Positions 8,112 to 18,300 of a stretch of DNA of 30,101 nucleotides are shown piece by piece; position 1 is the stretch's first letter; each line of letters begins with the position of its first letter. The notes under the pieces were generated by a model. The model had not been told where the DNA came from and searched no databases. It saw only the letters and a list, made by a program, of their open reading frames with translations. The DNA is from Chrysochromulina tobinii (Eukaryota > Haptophyta > Prymnesiales > Chrysochromulinaceae): assembly GCA_001275005.1 (NCBI GenBank), contig JWZX01002461.1, positions 1 through 30,101 of the forward strand, in the 5' to 3' direction. Position numbers and translations under genes: made by a program.

Positions 8112-9373
8112 CTAACGCCGTGACGCCAGGTCCGATCCGAAGCCGTGCCGCAGCGCGTCGAGGGCTCGCTCATGGACCGCGAACTCGATCGCGACTCCGG
8201 GCACGCGATTGAGGAGCCATACCGGTAGGCCTCTGTACCAGCCCCCGATGCCCTGCTTGCGAAACCTGTCTTGGAGGACATCGACGAAGCCGGTGAAGTG
8301 CTGGCCTCCATCTGGCACCGGCTGCTGCAGGACAGTGCGCGCGAGGTGCAAAGGGTATGTGAAGGCGTGCGCCACGCCGCCTGCGAAGGCCGAGCAAAGG
8401 AGCGAGGTACTTGTGGAGATCTGGCCAGTCTGCTTGTCCTGGAACATGTCCTTGAGGATGCTGTAACCTCCTAGCATCAAACCCTTGAGAGGCACACTGC
8501 GCGCGATCGCAGTGCCGTAGCCAGCGTACAGCGAGCCACGGCCTCCGTGAGACACCTCGCGCATGCAATCCGCGATGCCACTGTACCTACCGGCCGGTGC
8601 GGCGGCCATGCGGCTCTGAACGACGTACAGCGGGTAGACGGCCGACATGGAGGCTGCCCCCGCTACGCTGCCAAGCAGGAACTTGTCGCTCATCGTAGGG
8701 CGAGACGGGTCGGCGCAAACCTTGTCTTTCAGCAGGTCGTTCAGCGCGAACATGATGCCGTTCTCCGGTGTGACCCGAATCACGTTGATCGTGTTTGCAT
8801 TCCACAGGCCGACGACGCCCTGTTCCCGTACTATGCCTCGCACTGCTGAGCTTAAGTTGGGGTAGAGCCCCGTCGCAAGCACCGCGCGTAGTCGGTCGGT
8901 CGGTGCGGTGAGCGTGCGCGACACGGCCCCGTTGATGCAACCGGCGGCGAGGACCATCGCCGGGGTGGTGCCCGCCGGCACGGCGACGTTGACAACGGAT
9001 CTTCTGAGCTCAACCTGCAACCGGCCGTCAATGAGTCAAGGGATGGGCAGACACGATGGGATCGGCTCAGATCGCAGTGGAGGCGTGTGGGTTTCAGTTG
9101 GCAGCGGCTTACTGTGCCTGATCCATCCACATCGTAGTGAATCATGATGTCATTGGCCAATGTTGACGCTTCAGCTACTGTGATCTCAGGGTTGCAGCCC
9201 CTCATGACCACCACGAGCTCCTCCTTCAGCATGAGCACAATCTCATCCTTCGTCCACGGATGCACATTCCCATCGAGGTCCGTAGCGTGAAATCTGCGCT
9301 GCACGAGCCCTTCAAGGGCAGCGGCCGAGAACTGACTGACGTGCATCTTGGCCGCGCGATTTGAGGTGGCCAT
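8112..9373 (-). CDS. EF-hand mitochondrial carrier (SCaMC/APC-like)
   Basis: Two exons: 9373-9113 (87 codons from ATG in GCCATGGCC) and 9014-8112, separated by a 98-nt intron with a clear GTAAGC donor and TTGCAG acceptor, phase 0; 387 aa. Exon 1 carries EF-hands. A degenerate one starts at D32 (DLDGNVHPW). A good one starts at D81 (DVDGSGT then VEL), whose loop is split by the intron and has Arg rather than Glu at position 12. Exon 2 is a three-repeat mitochondrial carrier. The signature is PTDRLR in repeat 1 (P125), and degenerate PLYVVQ (P215) and PLHLAR (P308) in repeats 2 and 3. This domain order is that of calcium-regulated ATP-Mg/phosphate carriers of the inner mitochondrial membrane, but those usually have four EF-hands and about 470 aa, so this is a shortened version. 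The substrate is not provable from sequence. Confidence 0.88.
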
Positions 9374-9607
9374 GGCTCAAGCGAGCAGGTAGCGGCGCCT
9401 GCGGATGCTCTCACCCTCGCGGCCGCGGGAGACCAGTCCGCGGCCGCTGTCCAAATGCTGCAGGGGTTGATGCAGGTGTCGCTGCAGTTCGATCAGCCAG
9501 ATGGACGCGGCAAAAATCTCCAAATATGTCTTTTTTAGCTCCGTCGGCTTTAGCCCGTCCAACCGTCTCACCGCTCCTGTCTCATTGGCGACGGCTAGAA
9601 GCTTGCC
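9374..9607. promoter_or_regulatory. Divergent promoter between EF-hand carrier and SPX-RING-GT4 gene
   Basis: These 234 bp separate two head-to-head start codons, so both 5' UTRs and promoters must lie here. Visible elements are an inverted CCAAT (ATTGG, near 9585) about 20 bp before the plus-strand ATG, and TGTCTTTTTTAG (9527-9538). A similar TGTCTTTTTAAC is in the divergent promoter at 20713-20724. No TATA box is evident. Confidence 0.45.
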
Positions 9608-11682
9608 ATGAAGTTCGGCAGTCTGTACGCGTTGGAAATCGCGAAGCTGAACCAGAGTAGCGGCGCATTCCGCTTCCTGAACTACGCGATGCTCAAGGAG
9701 CTATGCCTTTCGGGGTGTGCGCGTGATGAGTTTGAGGCTGCGCTTCGAGCTGAAGTGAAGGCTGTCGACCTCTGCTACGAGGAGCTCTGGGACTTTTTCG
9801 AACGCACCTCCGAAGAAGAAATCCAAGCCAGCGCGCTCCGCGGCTTCGCCGTCCTCAACTACCTCGCACTGCTCAAGATCCAGAAGAAGGCGACCAAGTG
9901 GCTCGGAGAATGTAAGCAGTCCACCCGACTGCTCAATGCCAAGTTCTGCAAGGCGCTGATCCGCTCCTCGGTATTCGTCGAGACGGGCCGTCTCGATCGA
10001 GCACGCTCCGGCCCAGCCAGTGAGCGCGCAACGAACCCTGAAGGCGCCGCGAGATGCCCAGTGTGCCTGGAGTCGATCGGCGCAGCTGATCCGGCGCAGC
10101 TGAGCTGCAGTCACACCTTCTGCTGGGCGTGCCTCGCCACGTGCGCGGCGAGTGGGCTGAGGAGCTGCCCAATCTGCCGCAAGGAGCAGTCGCTTGATCC
10201 GGCGCTCCGGCAGATCCAGGAGCTGCTCGGCTCCGTCATCTCGTCTACCAGGTACGACCCCATCACACAGCTGGACGACGAAGCGCAACGAACGTCGAAG
10301 TCGTGCACGCAGCCGGCGCCAAGACGCTCACGGGTACTGGTGGTCGCGAATCGCGTTGGCACCATCAATGGCGAGACGGGTGGCGGCAGCATCTTTCGCG
10401 AGCGCCTCATGGAGGCGCTGCAGAACCATGCGGGCTACGTCTCCTGCATAACGGTCGGTCGAGGCGACCATCCTCCTGCTCACATGGACTCGGCCCGTGG
10501 CGTCGTCATGCGCCCCTCCTTGGCCAATATGAGGCTGGCGTGGTCTCAGGTCCAAAGCAAGGATCTCGTCATCATCTCTGGGAGCTGGTCTTGGCTCAAC
10601 AGCTTCGTCGTTCTCGTATGCTTGCTCCGAGGGGTCCCGTGCGTCAACATCATCACCATGGATGCTTTAGGAGCGGCCAGAGGTTCCTTCACAGGCCCGT
10701 TCCGCATCTTCGCCATGATACTGTATTTCTTCTGCGACGTCTTCAACTCGGCCTTCTCTTCCGGCGCATACACACGCAGCGCGGAGATGCAACGCCAGTT
10801 CCGTCGGCGCGGCATGCCAGTCAAGGGCGTCGTTTTCCTCGACGATCAGTATAAGATCTTTCGAGAGGTGGACACTGATGCTGAGCTGGCAGAAGCGCGC
10901 TCTGTGCTTTGCGGCGCAGCCGCGGGTGGCTCGCTCGACCGCCCTGTGATGTTCTACTGCGGACGGCTGATTCCCGAGAAGAGGATCGAATTGCTGCTTG
11001 CCTCACGCCCGAAGGGTATGACCCTCGCCATCGTCGGCAACGGCTCCCTTAACGAAAAGCTACGCGAGGCGCACGACCCAGCTGGCGGTGTCGTGTGCAT
11101 AGTGGGCGAGACTGTTCCTCAGGTTCGCTGATTGATCTCGCCCTGCCCGCGTCTTGCCAAACCCTCATCTCGCCCGTACGTCGTTGCGTGCTGCAGTGGA
11201 AATTGCGTCGCTTCTATCGCGCAGCCAACGTGCATGTGTCCGCCTCAAACTTCGAGACGCTCGGAAACACTGTCCATGAATCGCTGCTTTGTGGCTGCCC
11301 TGTAGTCGTGCAGAATGCGGGCGGTTACATCTCGCAGGTCCTGAATGGAGAAAACGGATTCCTTGTGGACTTCAGGGACGTGGCGGCAGCACAGAGCGCC
11401 ATCGAAAAAGCGGTCAACGGCGAGCTCACGAAGGCAGAGCCTCTCCGGCGTGAGAACCTAATCGACCCGATCGAGCTTGTCTGCGAGTACGTTGGCCAGA
11501 GGCGAACCTTGAGGAAGCAGCGTCTTCTCGCCGTGATCGGCGGGGTTACCGCTACGCTCGCATGTTCGGTGCTCTTGGCCCTCTCCCTCATCTACGAGAT
11601 CGCCGTCTGCACAAAACCTGTCAAGGTCATGCCAATGTGCACAAAGGATTCATCGGCGACGAAGGATGCCGTGTCCAAGTGA
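9608..11682 (+). CDS. SPX-RING-GT4 glycosyltransferase fusion, membrane-anchored
   Basis: Two exons, 9608-11122 and 11197-11682, with a 74-nt intron (GTTCGC...GTGCTGCAG, phase 0); 666 aa. Residues 1-125 are an SPX domain starting MKFG. The inositol-pyrophosphate site is present: Y26, K30 and K94 (phosphate cluster) and K90, K93, K97 (lysine surface cluster), with spacing as in VTC4. Residues 150-190 form a canonical C3HC4 RING (C150, C153, C167, H169, C172, C175, C187, C190), the order seen in plant NLA E3 ligases. From about 231 a GT4 glycosyltransferase follows: NGETGGGS in the N-terminal lobe, GRLIPEKRIELLL (452-464), IVGNGSL, and across the intron the E-x7-E motif NFETLGNTVHES (E525, E533). 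A hydrophobic segment at 615-641 probably anchors it in a membrane. Sensing of phosphate status is expected from the SPX domain. Donor sugar, acceptor and ubiquitination target are unknown. Confidence 0.9.
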
Positions 11683-12409
11683 ATGTTACCGTTGCGGTGA
11701 AGTCTGAGGATGAGGGCGGCGAGGAGGCGGGCGACGTCTGGGTGGGTGCCGTGCTGGTGAGGCGTGCAGGATTCATTCGTCGCGACGTCGATCGAGGGGA
11801 GCGGGGATACACCTCTTACTGACCTCTTACCTGCTGCCTCGTGCATGTAGGGATCATGTGACCAAGAGAGAGTGCGCGCGGTGCGCAACTGGATGCAGGT
11901 AGCATATTTCTAACAGACATGTTCTCGAACAGACAGACTGAGTGCTCGCGTGGCTCCTCGCTCGCACCTACTGAGTACTGTCCTCAGAGCTCAGTCCCGT
12001 GCTAGGACGACCTGGCGGCCGCATGCACGGCCCGGCCGGCGCCGCCGGCGCCGCTCGCGTCGGCCCCCGTCCGCCGTCTCTCGCCAGAACTCCGACCAAG
12101 TATTGCTAACTTGTGGCGTGACACGGGGCTCGGCCGCGTCGGCTTAGGCGGGCGGTCTAGAGGCTGGCCTCGCGCCACAGGACACGAGTTAGGGGTGAAC
12201 ACCCAGTCAAGGGGGCTCACTGCTCGGCCCCAACCGAGGCCCCGCGGCTGCAACAGAGCCCCGGCCGATGCGAACATGGGTTATCCAGGAAGGTAAGCCC
12301 TTGGCCGAGGCGCTGCCTTGAGCAAGGGGTGGCAATCTCTGTCTGGCAACTAGCATGCAGGATGCAGCGAATCTTCTCCTCTGAGCAGCTCCACTACTGC
12401 TAAGTGTCG
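11683..12409. other. Intergenic region between convergent genes
   Basis: It holds the 3' flanks of the SPX-RING-GT4 gene (plus) and the Ala-rich plastid-type gene (minus). No open frame with protein-like composition, RNA gene or repeat array is seen; the stretch 12010-12080 is very GC-rich. Confidence 0.5.
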
Positions 12410-14863
12410 TCACTTCTTCTTCTTCTTTGCGCCCTTGGCTTTGGCATTGGCCCTGCGCCCCGACGTGCGTCCCGTGTTTGCCTCTTCGGCCGCCGCCATG
12501 TCTCCTAACTTGAGCTCCTTTGCCACGAGCTTCGGCTTCGCCTCGGCCTCCGCTGCGATGGATTTGGGCCCTGCCAGCGCCCCGGCAATCCCCGCCTCGC
12601 GGCGCGTGATCGTAGCAGCTCCTTCGCGCTTCAGGAGCATCACCTTCCTCTTCTGCTCCTCGGCTTCGATCTTCTCGCGGCGAGCGATCGTAGCAGCTCC
12701 TTCGCGCTTCAGGAGCATCACCTTCCTCTTCTGCTCCTCGGCTTCGATCTTCTCGCGGCGAGCGATCGTAGCAGCTCCTTCGCGCTTCAGGAGCATCACC
12801 TTCCTCTTCTGCTCCTCGGCTTCGATCTTCTCGCGGCGAGCGATCGTAGCAGCACCTTCGCGCTTCAGGAGCATCACCTTCCTCTTCTGCGCGAGCGCGG
12901 CGGTCATCTGATTGCGCCCCTCGACGACGGCCTGACCCAACGCCTTGGCGGCCGCAGCCCGAGCAGAAACTGCCACAGTCGCTGCCTTTTCTGCCGCTGC
13001 CTTAATTACCGCTGCCTCTTCTGCCGCAGCCTTCTCTACTTTTGCCATTGCTATTGCCGCCTGAGTCGCCGCGACTGCCTCAGCCGCCACGCGCTTCGCC
13101 TCTGCTACTGCTGCTGCCTCTCGCACCATCTCGGCCGCCTCTGCCGCCTTCATAGCCGCCGATGCCGACGCCTCCGCCGCATCTGCTGCCGCCTGCAATG
13201 CGCCACGTGCATCTGCCAGCTCCTTGGCCATATCTGTGGCCTCCGGTGTCTTCAAGACAGCTGCTGCCGCCGCTGCCTGCGATTGCTCTGCTGCCGCCTT
13301 TGCAGCTGCGGCGGCCATAGTCTGCGCCGCCGCCTCGGCCGCCGCTGTGGATATTGCACGCGCTGCCTGCACACGCGCCAGTTCCTCCAGCTCGGCCGCT
13401 TTGCCCTGAGCACTCACGATCGCCGCTCCGACCGCTACCGCAATCCCGCCGCCTCCGGCCAGCAGCATTGGCGTCGACGGAAGCCCACTCAGCGAGATCG
13501 ACGGGAGATCGGGCAGTGAGGGCAGCGAGAGAGCCGTTGGAGCCGTTGGAGCCGTTGGAGCCGTTGGAGCGGTTGGAGAAGCTGCTGATTGAGCGGTCGA
13601 TGGAGCCGAAGCGGCCGCCGCCTCCGTGGTTGCCGTTGCCTCAGAGGCGACGCGAGCCGCCTCCGCCTCCGCTTCGTTAGCCGCCGCTGCGGTCGCTGCT
13701 GCTCCCTCTTCCGCCTTGGCCTTGGTCGCCGCCTCCTCTTCCGCCATGGCCTTGGCCGCCGCCTCCTCGGCTGTCTGCGCCTCCGCCTTAGCCGGCGCGG
13801 CTGTCTGCGCCTCCGCCTTAGCCGCCGCAGTCGCTGCCTCGGCCTCCGCCTTCTTCGCCGCTTCGTCGTCACGAGACGGGCGGCGTACGGCCGGCCGTGC
13901 CTCGCGCTGCCGCTTCGGCGTCGGCGTCGCACTCTCCGTATCGGCGCCCGGCTGGCTCCGTATCGTCGGGGTACCACCCAGGAGCACGCCAGCCGCACTC
14001 AGCCCAGCGAGCCCGAACAATAAGGTGCGCCGGTCAGGCGACGCGACGGCACCCGCGTCAGTGGGCTTGGGGGGGCTTCGAGGGGTAGCACGCGACACAG
14101 CGCCGGCTTGGGACGCGGGCTTCGACTTGGAATCGTTTGCCCCAAGCCCAAAAAGAGCCTGGAGCGAAAAGGGCGGCGGCGGCGGTGGCGGCGGCGGTGG
14201 CGGCGGTGGCGGCGTTGCAAAGAAGGACATGAGGTCAAATGGCCTGGGAGCTCGTGGGGGCGACGGCGGGGGTAGTGGGGCCGGCTTGGGCTGAGTAAAA
14301 AGGGACGCGAGATCAAAGCTGGGGAGTGGCGGTACGGTGGTCGCTTTGGGTTGTTGTGGTGGAGGTGGGGATGGTATGGGCTTCAGCCGCGCCGGCGACG
14401 AGCGGAAAAGGGCGGTTGGGTCGAAAAGCTGCACAACTGGCTTTGCCTTCGCGGCCTTTGCAGTTGCATCCGCTTCCGCCTTCGCCTCCGCTTCCGCCTT
14501 TGCCACATTTGCTGCCTCCACAAATTGCTTTGAGCCTGCGGCCCTCCGTGCTGCTGCGGCCACTCTCATCTCCTCTGCAATACGGAGCCTCTCCGAAACG
14601 TCGTCGTTGCTTTCTTTCTTTTTGTTTTGCCGCTCGGCCGCAACGCGAGCCTCATATTCAGCGCGTGTAGCAAGAACCGCCGCCGCTTTCTCATCAACAT
14701 CAACTGGCATCGATTTGGCAACCGCCGGTGTGCCCGGGAGCTTGCCAAACGAGAATTGCATACGAGGACTGGACTGCACACGTCCAGGATGAGGTGCTCT
14801 GTGCGGTATAAATAGTGCGCTACTGTGTGCCACCATCAACACGACCGCCATCGTCGTCGTCAT
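12410..14863 (-). CDS. Ala/Pro-rich protein with plastid-type targeting sequence and repeats
   Basis: Start taken at ATG 14863 (MTTTMAVVLMVAHSSALFIP); 817 aa, no intron seen. The N-terminus is a signal peptide followed by ALFIPHRAPHPGR, a bipartite plastid presequence as in secondary-plastid algae. Then come a charged helix region (about 55-140), four motifs of the form F-D/S-L/P-x-x-L/F-F separated by Pro runs (FDPTALF, FDLASLF, FDLMSFF, FSLQALF; 147-238), and a twin-Arg plus hydrophobic segment DRRTLLFGLAGLSAAGVLL near 278-295 resembling a thylakoid Tat or anchor signal. A long Ala-rich coiled region surrounds a Gly/Ala hydrophobic segment (LLAGGGGIAVAVGAAIV). Then come four copies of a 26-residue basic repeat (KRKVMLLKREGAATIARREK) and a Lys-rich tail. 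I do not recognise a family. A plastid scaffold or membrane-tethered linker is the most that can be inferred. Confidence 0.72.
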   Translation of the reverse strand: MTTTMAVVLMVAHSSALFIPHRAPHPGRVQSSPRMQFSFGKLPGTPAVAKSMPVDVDEKAAAVLATRAEYEARVAAERQNKKKESNDDVSERLRIAEEMRVAAAARRAAGSKQFVEAANVAKAEAEAKAEADATAKAAKAKPVVQLFDPTALFRSSPARLKPIPSPPPPQQPKATTVPPLPSFDLASLFTQPKPAPLPPPSPPRAPRPFDLMSFFATPPPPPPPPPPPPPPFSLQALFGLGANDSKSKPASQAGAVSRATPRSPPKPTDAGAVASPDRRTLLFGLAGLSAAGVLLGGTPTIRSQPGADTESATPTPKRQREARPAVRRPSRDDEAAKKAEAEAATAAAKAEAQTAAPAKAEAQTAEEAAAKAMAEEEAATKAKAEEGAAATAAAANEAEAEAARVASEATATTEAAAASAPSTAQSAASPTAPTAPTAPTAPTALSLPSLPDLPSISLSGLPSTPMLLAGGGGIAVAVGAAIVSAQGKAAELEELARVQAARAISTAAAEAAAQTMAAAAAKAAAEQSQAAAAAAVLKTPEATDMAKELADARGALQAAADAAEASASAAMKAAEAAEMVREAAAVAEAKRVAAEAVAATQAAIAMAKVEKAAAEEAAVIKAAAEKAATVAVSARAAAAKALGQAVVEGRNQMTAALAQKRKVMLLKREGAATIARREKIEAEEQKRKVMLLKREGAATIARREKIEAEEQKRKVMLLKREGAATIARREKIEAEEQKRKVMLLKREGAATITRREAGIAGALAGPKSIAAEAEAKPKLVAKELKLGDMAAAEEANTGRTSGRRANAKAKGAKKKKK
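12609..12890 (-). repeat. 78-bp coding tandem repeat, four copies
   Basis: Units start at 12609, 12687, 12765 and 12843 on the plus strand and encode a 26-residue basic helical repeat in the Ala-rich protein. The first three appear identical base for base. The fourth (the N-terminal-most in the protein) has small changes and diverges after the KRKV segment. Confidence 0.92.
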
Positions 14864-14936
14864 CTTCACGGGAAAGGCTCGTCGCTCGCCGACGAGCGAT
14901 CGCCGAAATCAAGCGCCGTAGTGGTCGAGATTTGGG

Positions 14937-14938
14937 CC

Positions 14939-14973
<35 letters not shown>

Positions 14974-15102
14974 GGTTCAACACAACGCGCATAACTCAGG
15001 ACCCCCAAGCACGAGTGAAGCACGAGGGCCTCTTCGCTATGGACGCCTCTGCTGCTGCTGCTGTTCAACACAACGCGCATAATCCGGGCCCCCAAGCACA
15101 GG
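14937..15102. repeat. Duplicated CTG run plus TTCAACACAACGCGCATAA block
   Basis: A run of about eleven CTG triplets (14939-14973) is followed by TTCAACACAACGCGCATAA and CCCCCAAGCAC. A second copy begins at 15046 with a shorter CTG run and the same downstream words. It lies in the 459-bp gap upstream of the Ala-rich gene and downstream of the channel gene. Otherwise that gap (14864-15322) shows nothing clearly functional. Confidence 0.8.
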
Positions 15103-15322
15103 GGCCGCTACCGCAATGGACGGAGCGGCGTGGCCGACAAAGCCTGCTATTACACAGGCCTCTGTGTTCTGCGCAGCGCAAACTTGCCCCTCATGAAAGT
15201 TAAGTTTCTACTCGACTGCTAAGGTACTCGTAAATTCACGTGAATGCTCACCAGCCCTTAGTTCCGGTGAGCAAAGTCATCAACTCGCTGACTCGTGGCT
15301 TGGCGCTTGCACAGAATGGGCG

Positions 15323-18300
15323 TCACGCGCAGAGCGTTGGCGGAGCACTTTCTTGGCCATCTTTGCTTCTTTTAGACAGCTGGCGGCCCATCGTCACCCT
15401 TTTTGAGGATGAGGGTCGAGTGCGCTCTGATAAGGCCTGACGAGGCCTGATGAGGTCTGATGATGAGGGTCGAGTGAGCTCTGGCCCCCACACCAGCTTG
15501 TGGGGGGCGATTCGTACCGTTTCCTTTGGTTGTGCATGTTGTGTCGTGGCCGACTTGAGCGCCGCAAGCCACGAGGTGGGCCGGCTCGCGATGTAGTCGT
15601 GCATCGCGCCCATCAAGTCAGTGATTTTCTTCGTGGCGGCTGTGGACCTCGGCGTGCCCGAGGACTTGGCCTCGAGCTCGAGCAGGTCGGCTCGCAGCGT
15701 CTCGTCCGCCATTCTGTAGCTCTCCGCAACCTCCAGGTCTCTCAGCTTTTGGTGGGCGACGGATTGGGCCTCCCGCAGCAATGATTTCAGCGACGTCACG
15801 TCGCAGACGCCCTCGAAGCTCTGACGAATGAACGCGTGCAGCACCCCCCGAAAGCCCACGTGCGTGGGCGTCGCGCGGTCGTACAGGATGCTTTCCTGGA
15901 GGTGTCGGCACCGCTCGAGCGCAGCGCCAGCCAGCTTCACCGCCTCGGCTGAAATCTGCTCGTCTGCTACGACTCGCGCCACGAGCTCGTCAAGCGTGCC
16001 CCGGCCCGCCGCCTCAGATTCACTATCTTCAAGCTGCGCCATCTCGGCAGGGTCGAGATCTCCCACTGCGCTGCTAGTGCTGGGCTGGGCTGGGCTGGCC
16101 TGCTTGTACTGGGTAGCATCGATGAGGAGCCGCCGCGTGGCCCGCATCGTGGTGGCATTGTCGCAGGCGAGTCCGAGAGGTGGGCGCAATCGCACCATGA
16201 GCTGTGGCAGGACCTCAGCATGAAGCTTGCCGCTCGCGTCCGGGTCGTACTCGGCCCACAGCTCCGCGAACTCATGCACGTCGTCCGTCGAGACGAGCGG
16301 CGGTAAGCTGCGCCTGCCGCGCTCCTCTGACTCCTCGCGCCGCTGCCACACGGAGAGGAACTTTTCGAGCACGATGGCGAGCACAAGGTTGAGCAGCACG
16401 AAGACGCCGATGAGCATAAAGGAGATGAAGTACGGCATCGCGAGCCACGAGCCGCAGTCGGCCTGCGCACGGTTACTCGTGCCGTCGTCCGGCGTGCAGC
16501 CTTGCGACTCATCGATCATCGTGTCGAGCATGAGGCCGTGCCAGCCGTCGCTTGTCAGGACCTGAGAGCCGGGGGTGGCAAGTTAGGAATGTGAGGAGCG
16601 TGCAAATCAGCGGCGGCAAGGAGGGTATGGATAGAAGCAGCGGAGAGCCTGCTCTAGAGGGAAGGGCAGGGCGAAGCTGGGCGTTCGAACCTGGAAGAGG
16701 AGGAGGAAGGCGTTGGGTACGGAGTGGAAGTTGGCGAACTCGTTGAGCGACTCGCCCGGCTTGACGAAGCAGAAGTAGTTGACACCGAGGACGGCGTAGA
16801 TGAACATGACCAGTGCGAGGACCAAGAGCACATTGATGATCGCCGGCGCTGAGAGCACCAGCTTCATGAGAAGGTCGCGCAGCTCCGAGGCGATGCCTGC
16901 ATTCAGCAGGCGGAGTACGCGAAACACGCGAAGGATGCGGAGCAGTCTGAGCAGCATCGGCGGCAGCGGCGTCGAGGTGAACATCTGTTCGGCAATGGTC
17001 GCCACCAGGAGCAAGAATTCGAGCTGCCGCTGTCCGTCCAGGCAGTAGCCGCCCACACCCAGCCCCCAAATCTTGATGGCAAACTCGACTATGTACGCGT
17101 ACCGAAAGGCGGCCGTGAGCCAGACGTACGTGGTGTAGAACACCTCGTCGTCTTCCATGCCGTAGTGGTCCGCGGCCAGCACAAGCATGTTGAGCATGAT
17201 GATGCCATACATGAGGTACTCGAAGTGGCGCGACATAGCGATGCGGTACGACCAGAGCCGCAGGGGCCGCAACAGGCGCGGCGGGTGCGGCCGCCGCGTG
17301 GCGGTGATCGTGCGAACGCCACGGATGAGAGTGACCCACTCCCTCTGAGCGGCCGTCATCAGCGGATGCATGCCTTCTAGCTCCTGCCGCAACGTGGAGA
17401 ACCTGTCGGTGATGGCGCCTATGATCATGTTGACAGCGATGAACGTACCAATCAGCATCCACAAAATGAAGTAGATTGCAGCTGGCGACCATTCGGTGCG
17501 GGCTATGGCCAAATCCACCCCCTTTGCGTCCATTCCCACGTACATCAGGTCGGGCATGTTGTCGCCCGTCGTCGCGATGAAGAGCGCAAGCATCGCGGAG
17601 CCAAACGAGTCAAAGTTGCCGGCGGGTGGGTTGCGCCATGTGATGGCTGCATAGGAGACCCGCTTTCGCTTGCTGCTCCCACCGCCCTTGAGCGAGCGCC
17701 CGGCGAGGGGTACGCCGAGAGCGTCGACTTCTACTGCGAGACTACCGCTGGCGGCAAGGGAAGAGGCGAGAATGGCGGCTGAGGCCGACAGAACTGCAGT
17801 CGCGTTCCCCGTGAAGAGCGGGCGCCTTGACAGCGCCAGCGATTCAGCTGATCCAGAGGCTTGGTTAGCGTACAGCGCAAGCGACGCAGCTGGTCCAATG
17901 GCTGCATCGGCGTCCGCGGCGTCCGCGGCAGCGGCGGCTGCGTCGCAGAGAGCCTTGGTCGTGAGGCTAGGGTCGGTGCACGAGCCGAAGGTGCCCGAGA
18001 AGAGAAGCATGCCCATCGCGGCGAACCAGACTTGAAGTATGAGCGTCAGCACGATAATCGACGAAACAGCGGGGAGCGTCTGCACAAGCGTGTCGAAGAC
18101 TGCCTTCATGCCGGGGTTGCGCACTAGCAAGCGCAGCGGGCGCAGGACGCGCAGGACGCGCAGCGCACGCAGGTCCGTCTCGGCGCAGAAGGAGGTCTGA
18201 GAGGTGCATGCGGCCAGGATGTGAGGAGCGAGCAGACTGAACGTAGCGCAGCACAGCACGACAAAGTCGAGCACATTCCATTTGGAGGCAAAGTAGCCGC

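Noticed and set aside
13489-13998. Arg/Pro-rich open frames opposite or alongside the Ala-rich gene
   Set aside because: They are frame-shifted readings of GCC/GCT-rich codons and of the CCG runs, with no start context or domain.
14806-14813. TATAAATA as a plus-strand TATA box
   Set aside because: It lies inside the coding sequence for ALFIPH of the minus-strand plastid-type protein, and no plus-strand gene follows.
11123-16690. The introns at 11123-11196 and 16562-16690 as copies of one introner family (both start CAG|GTTCG and contain TCGCCCTGCCC)
   Set aside because: The rest of the two introns does not align, and short pyrimidine-rich words are expected in introns of this composition.
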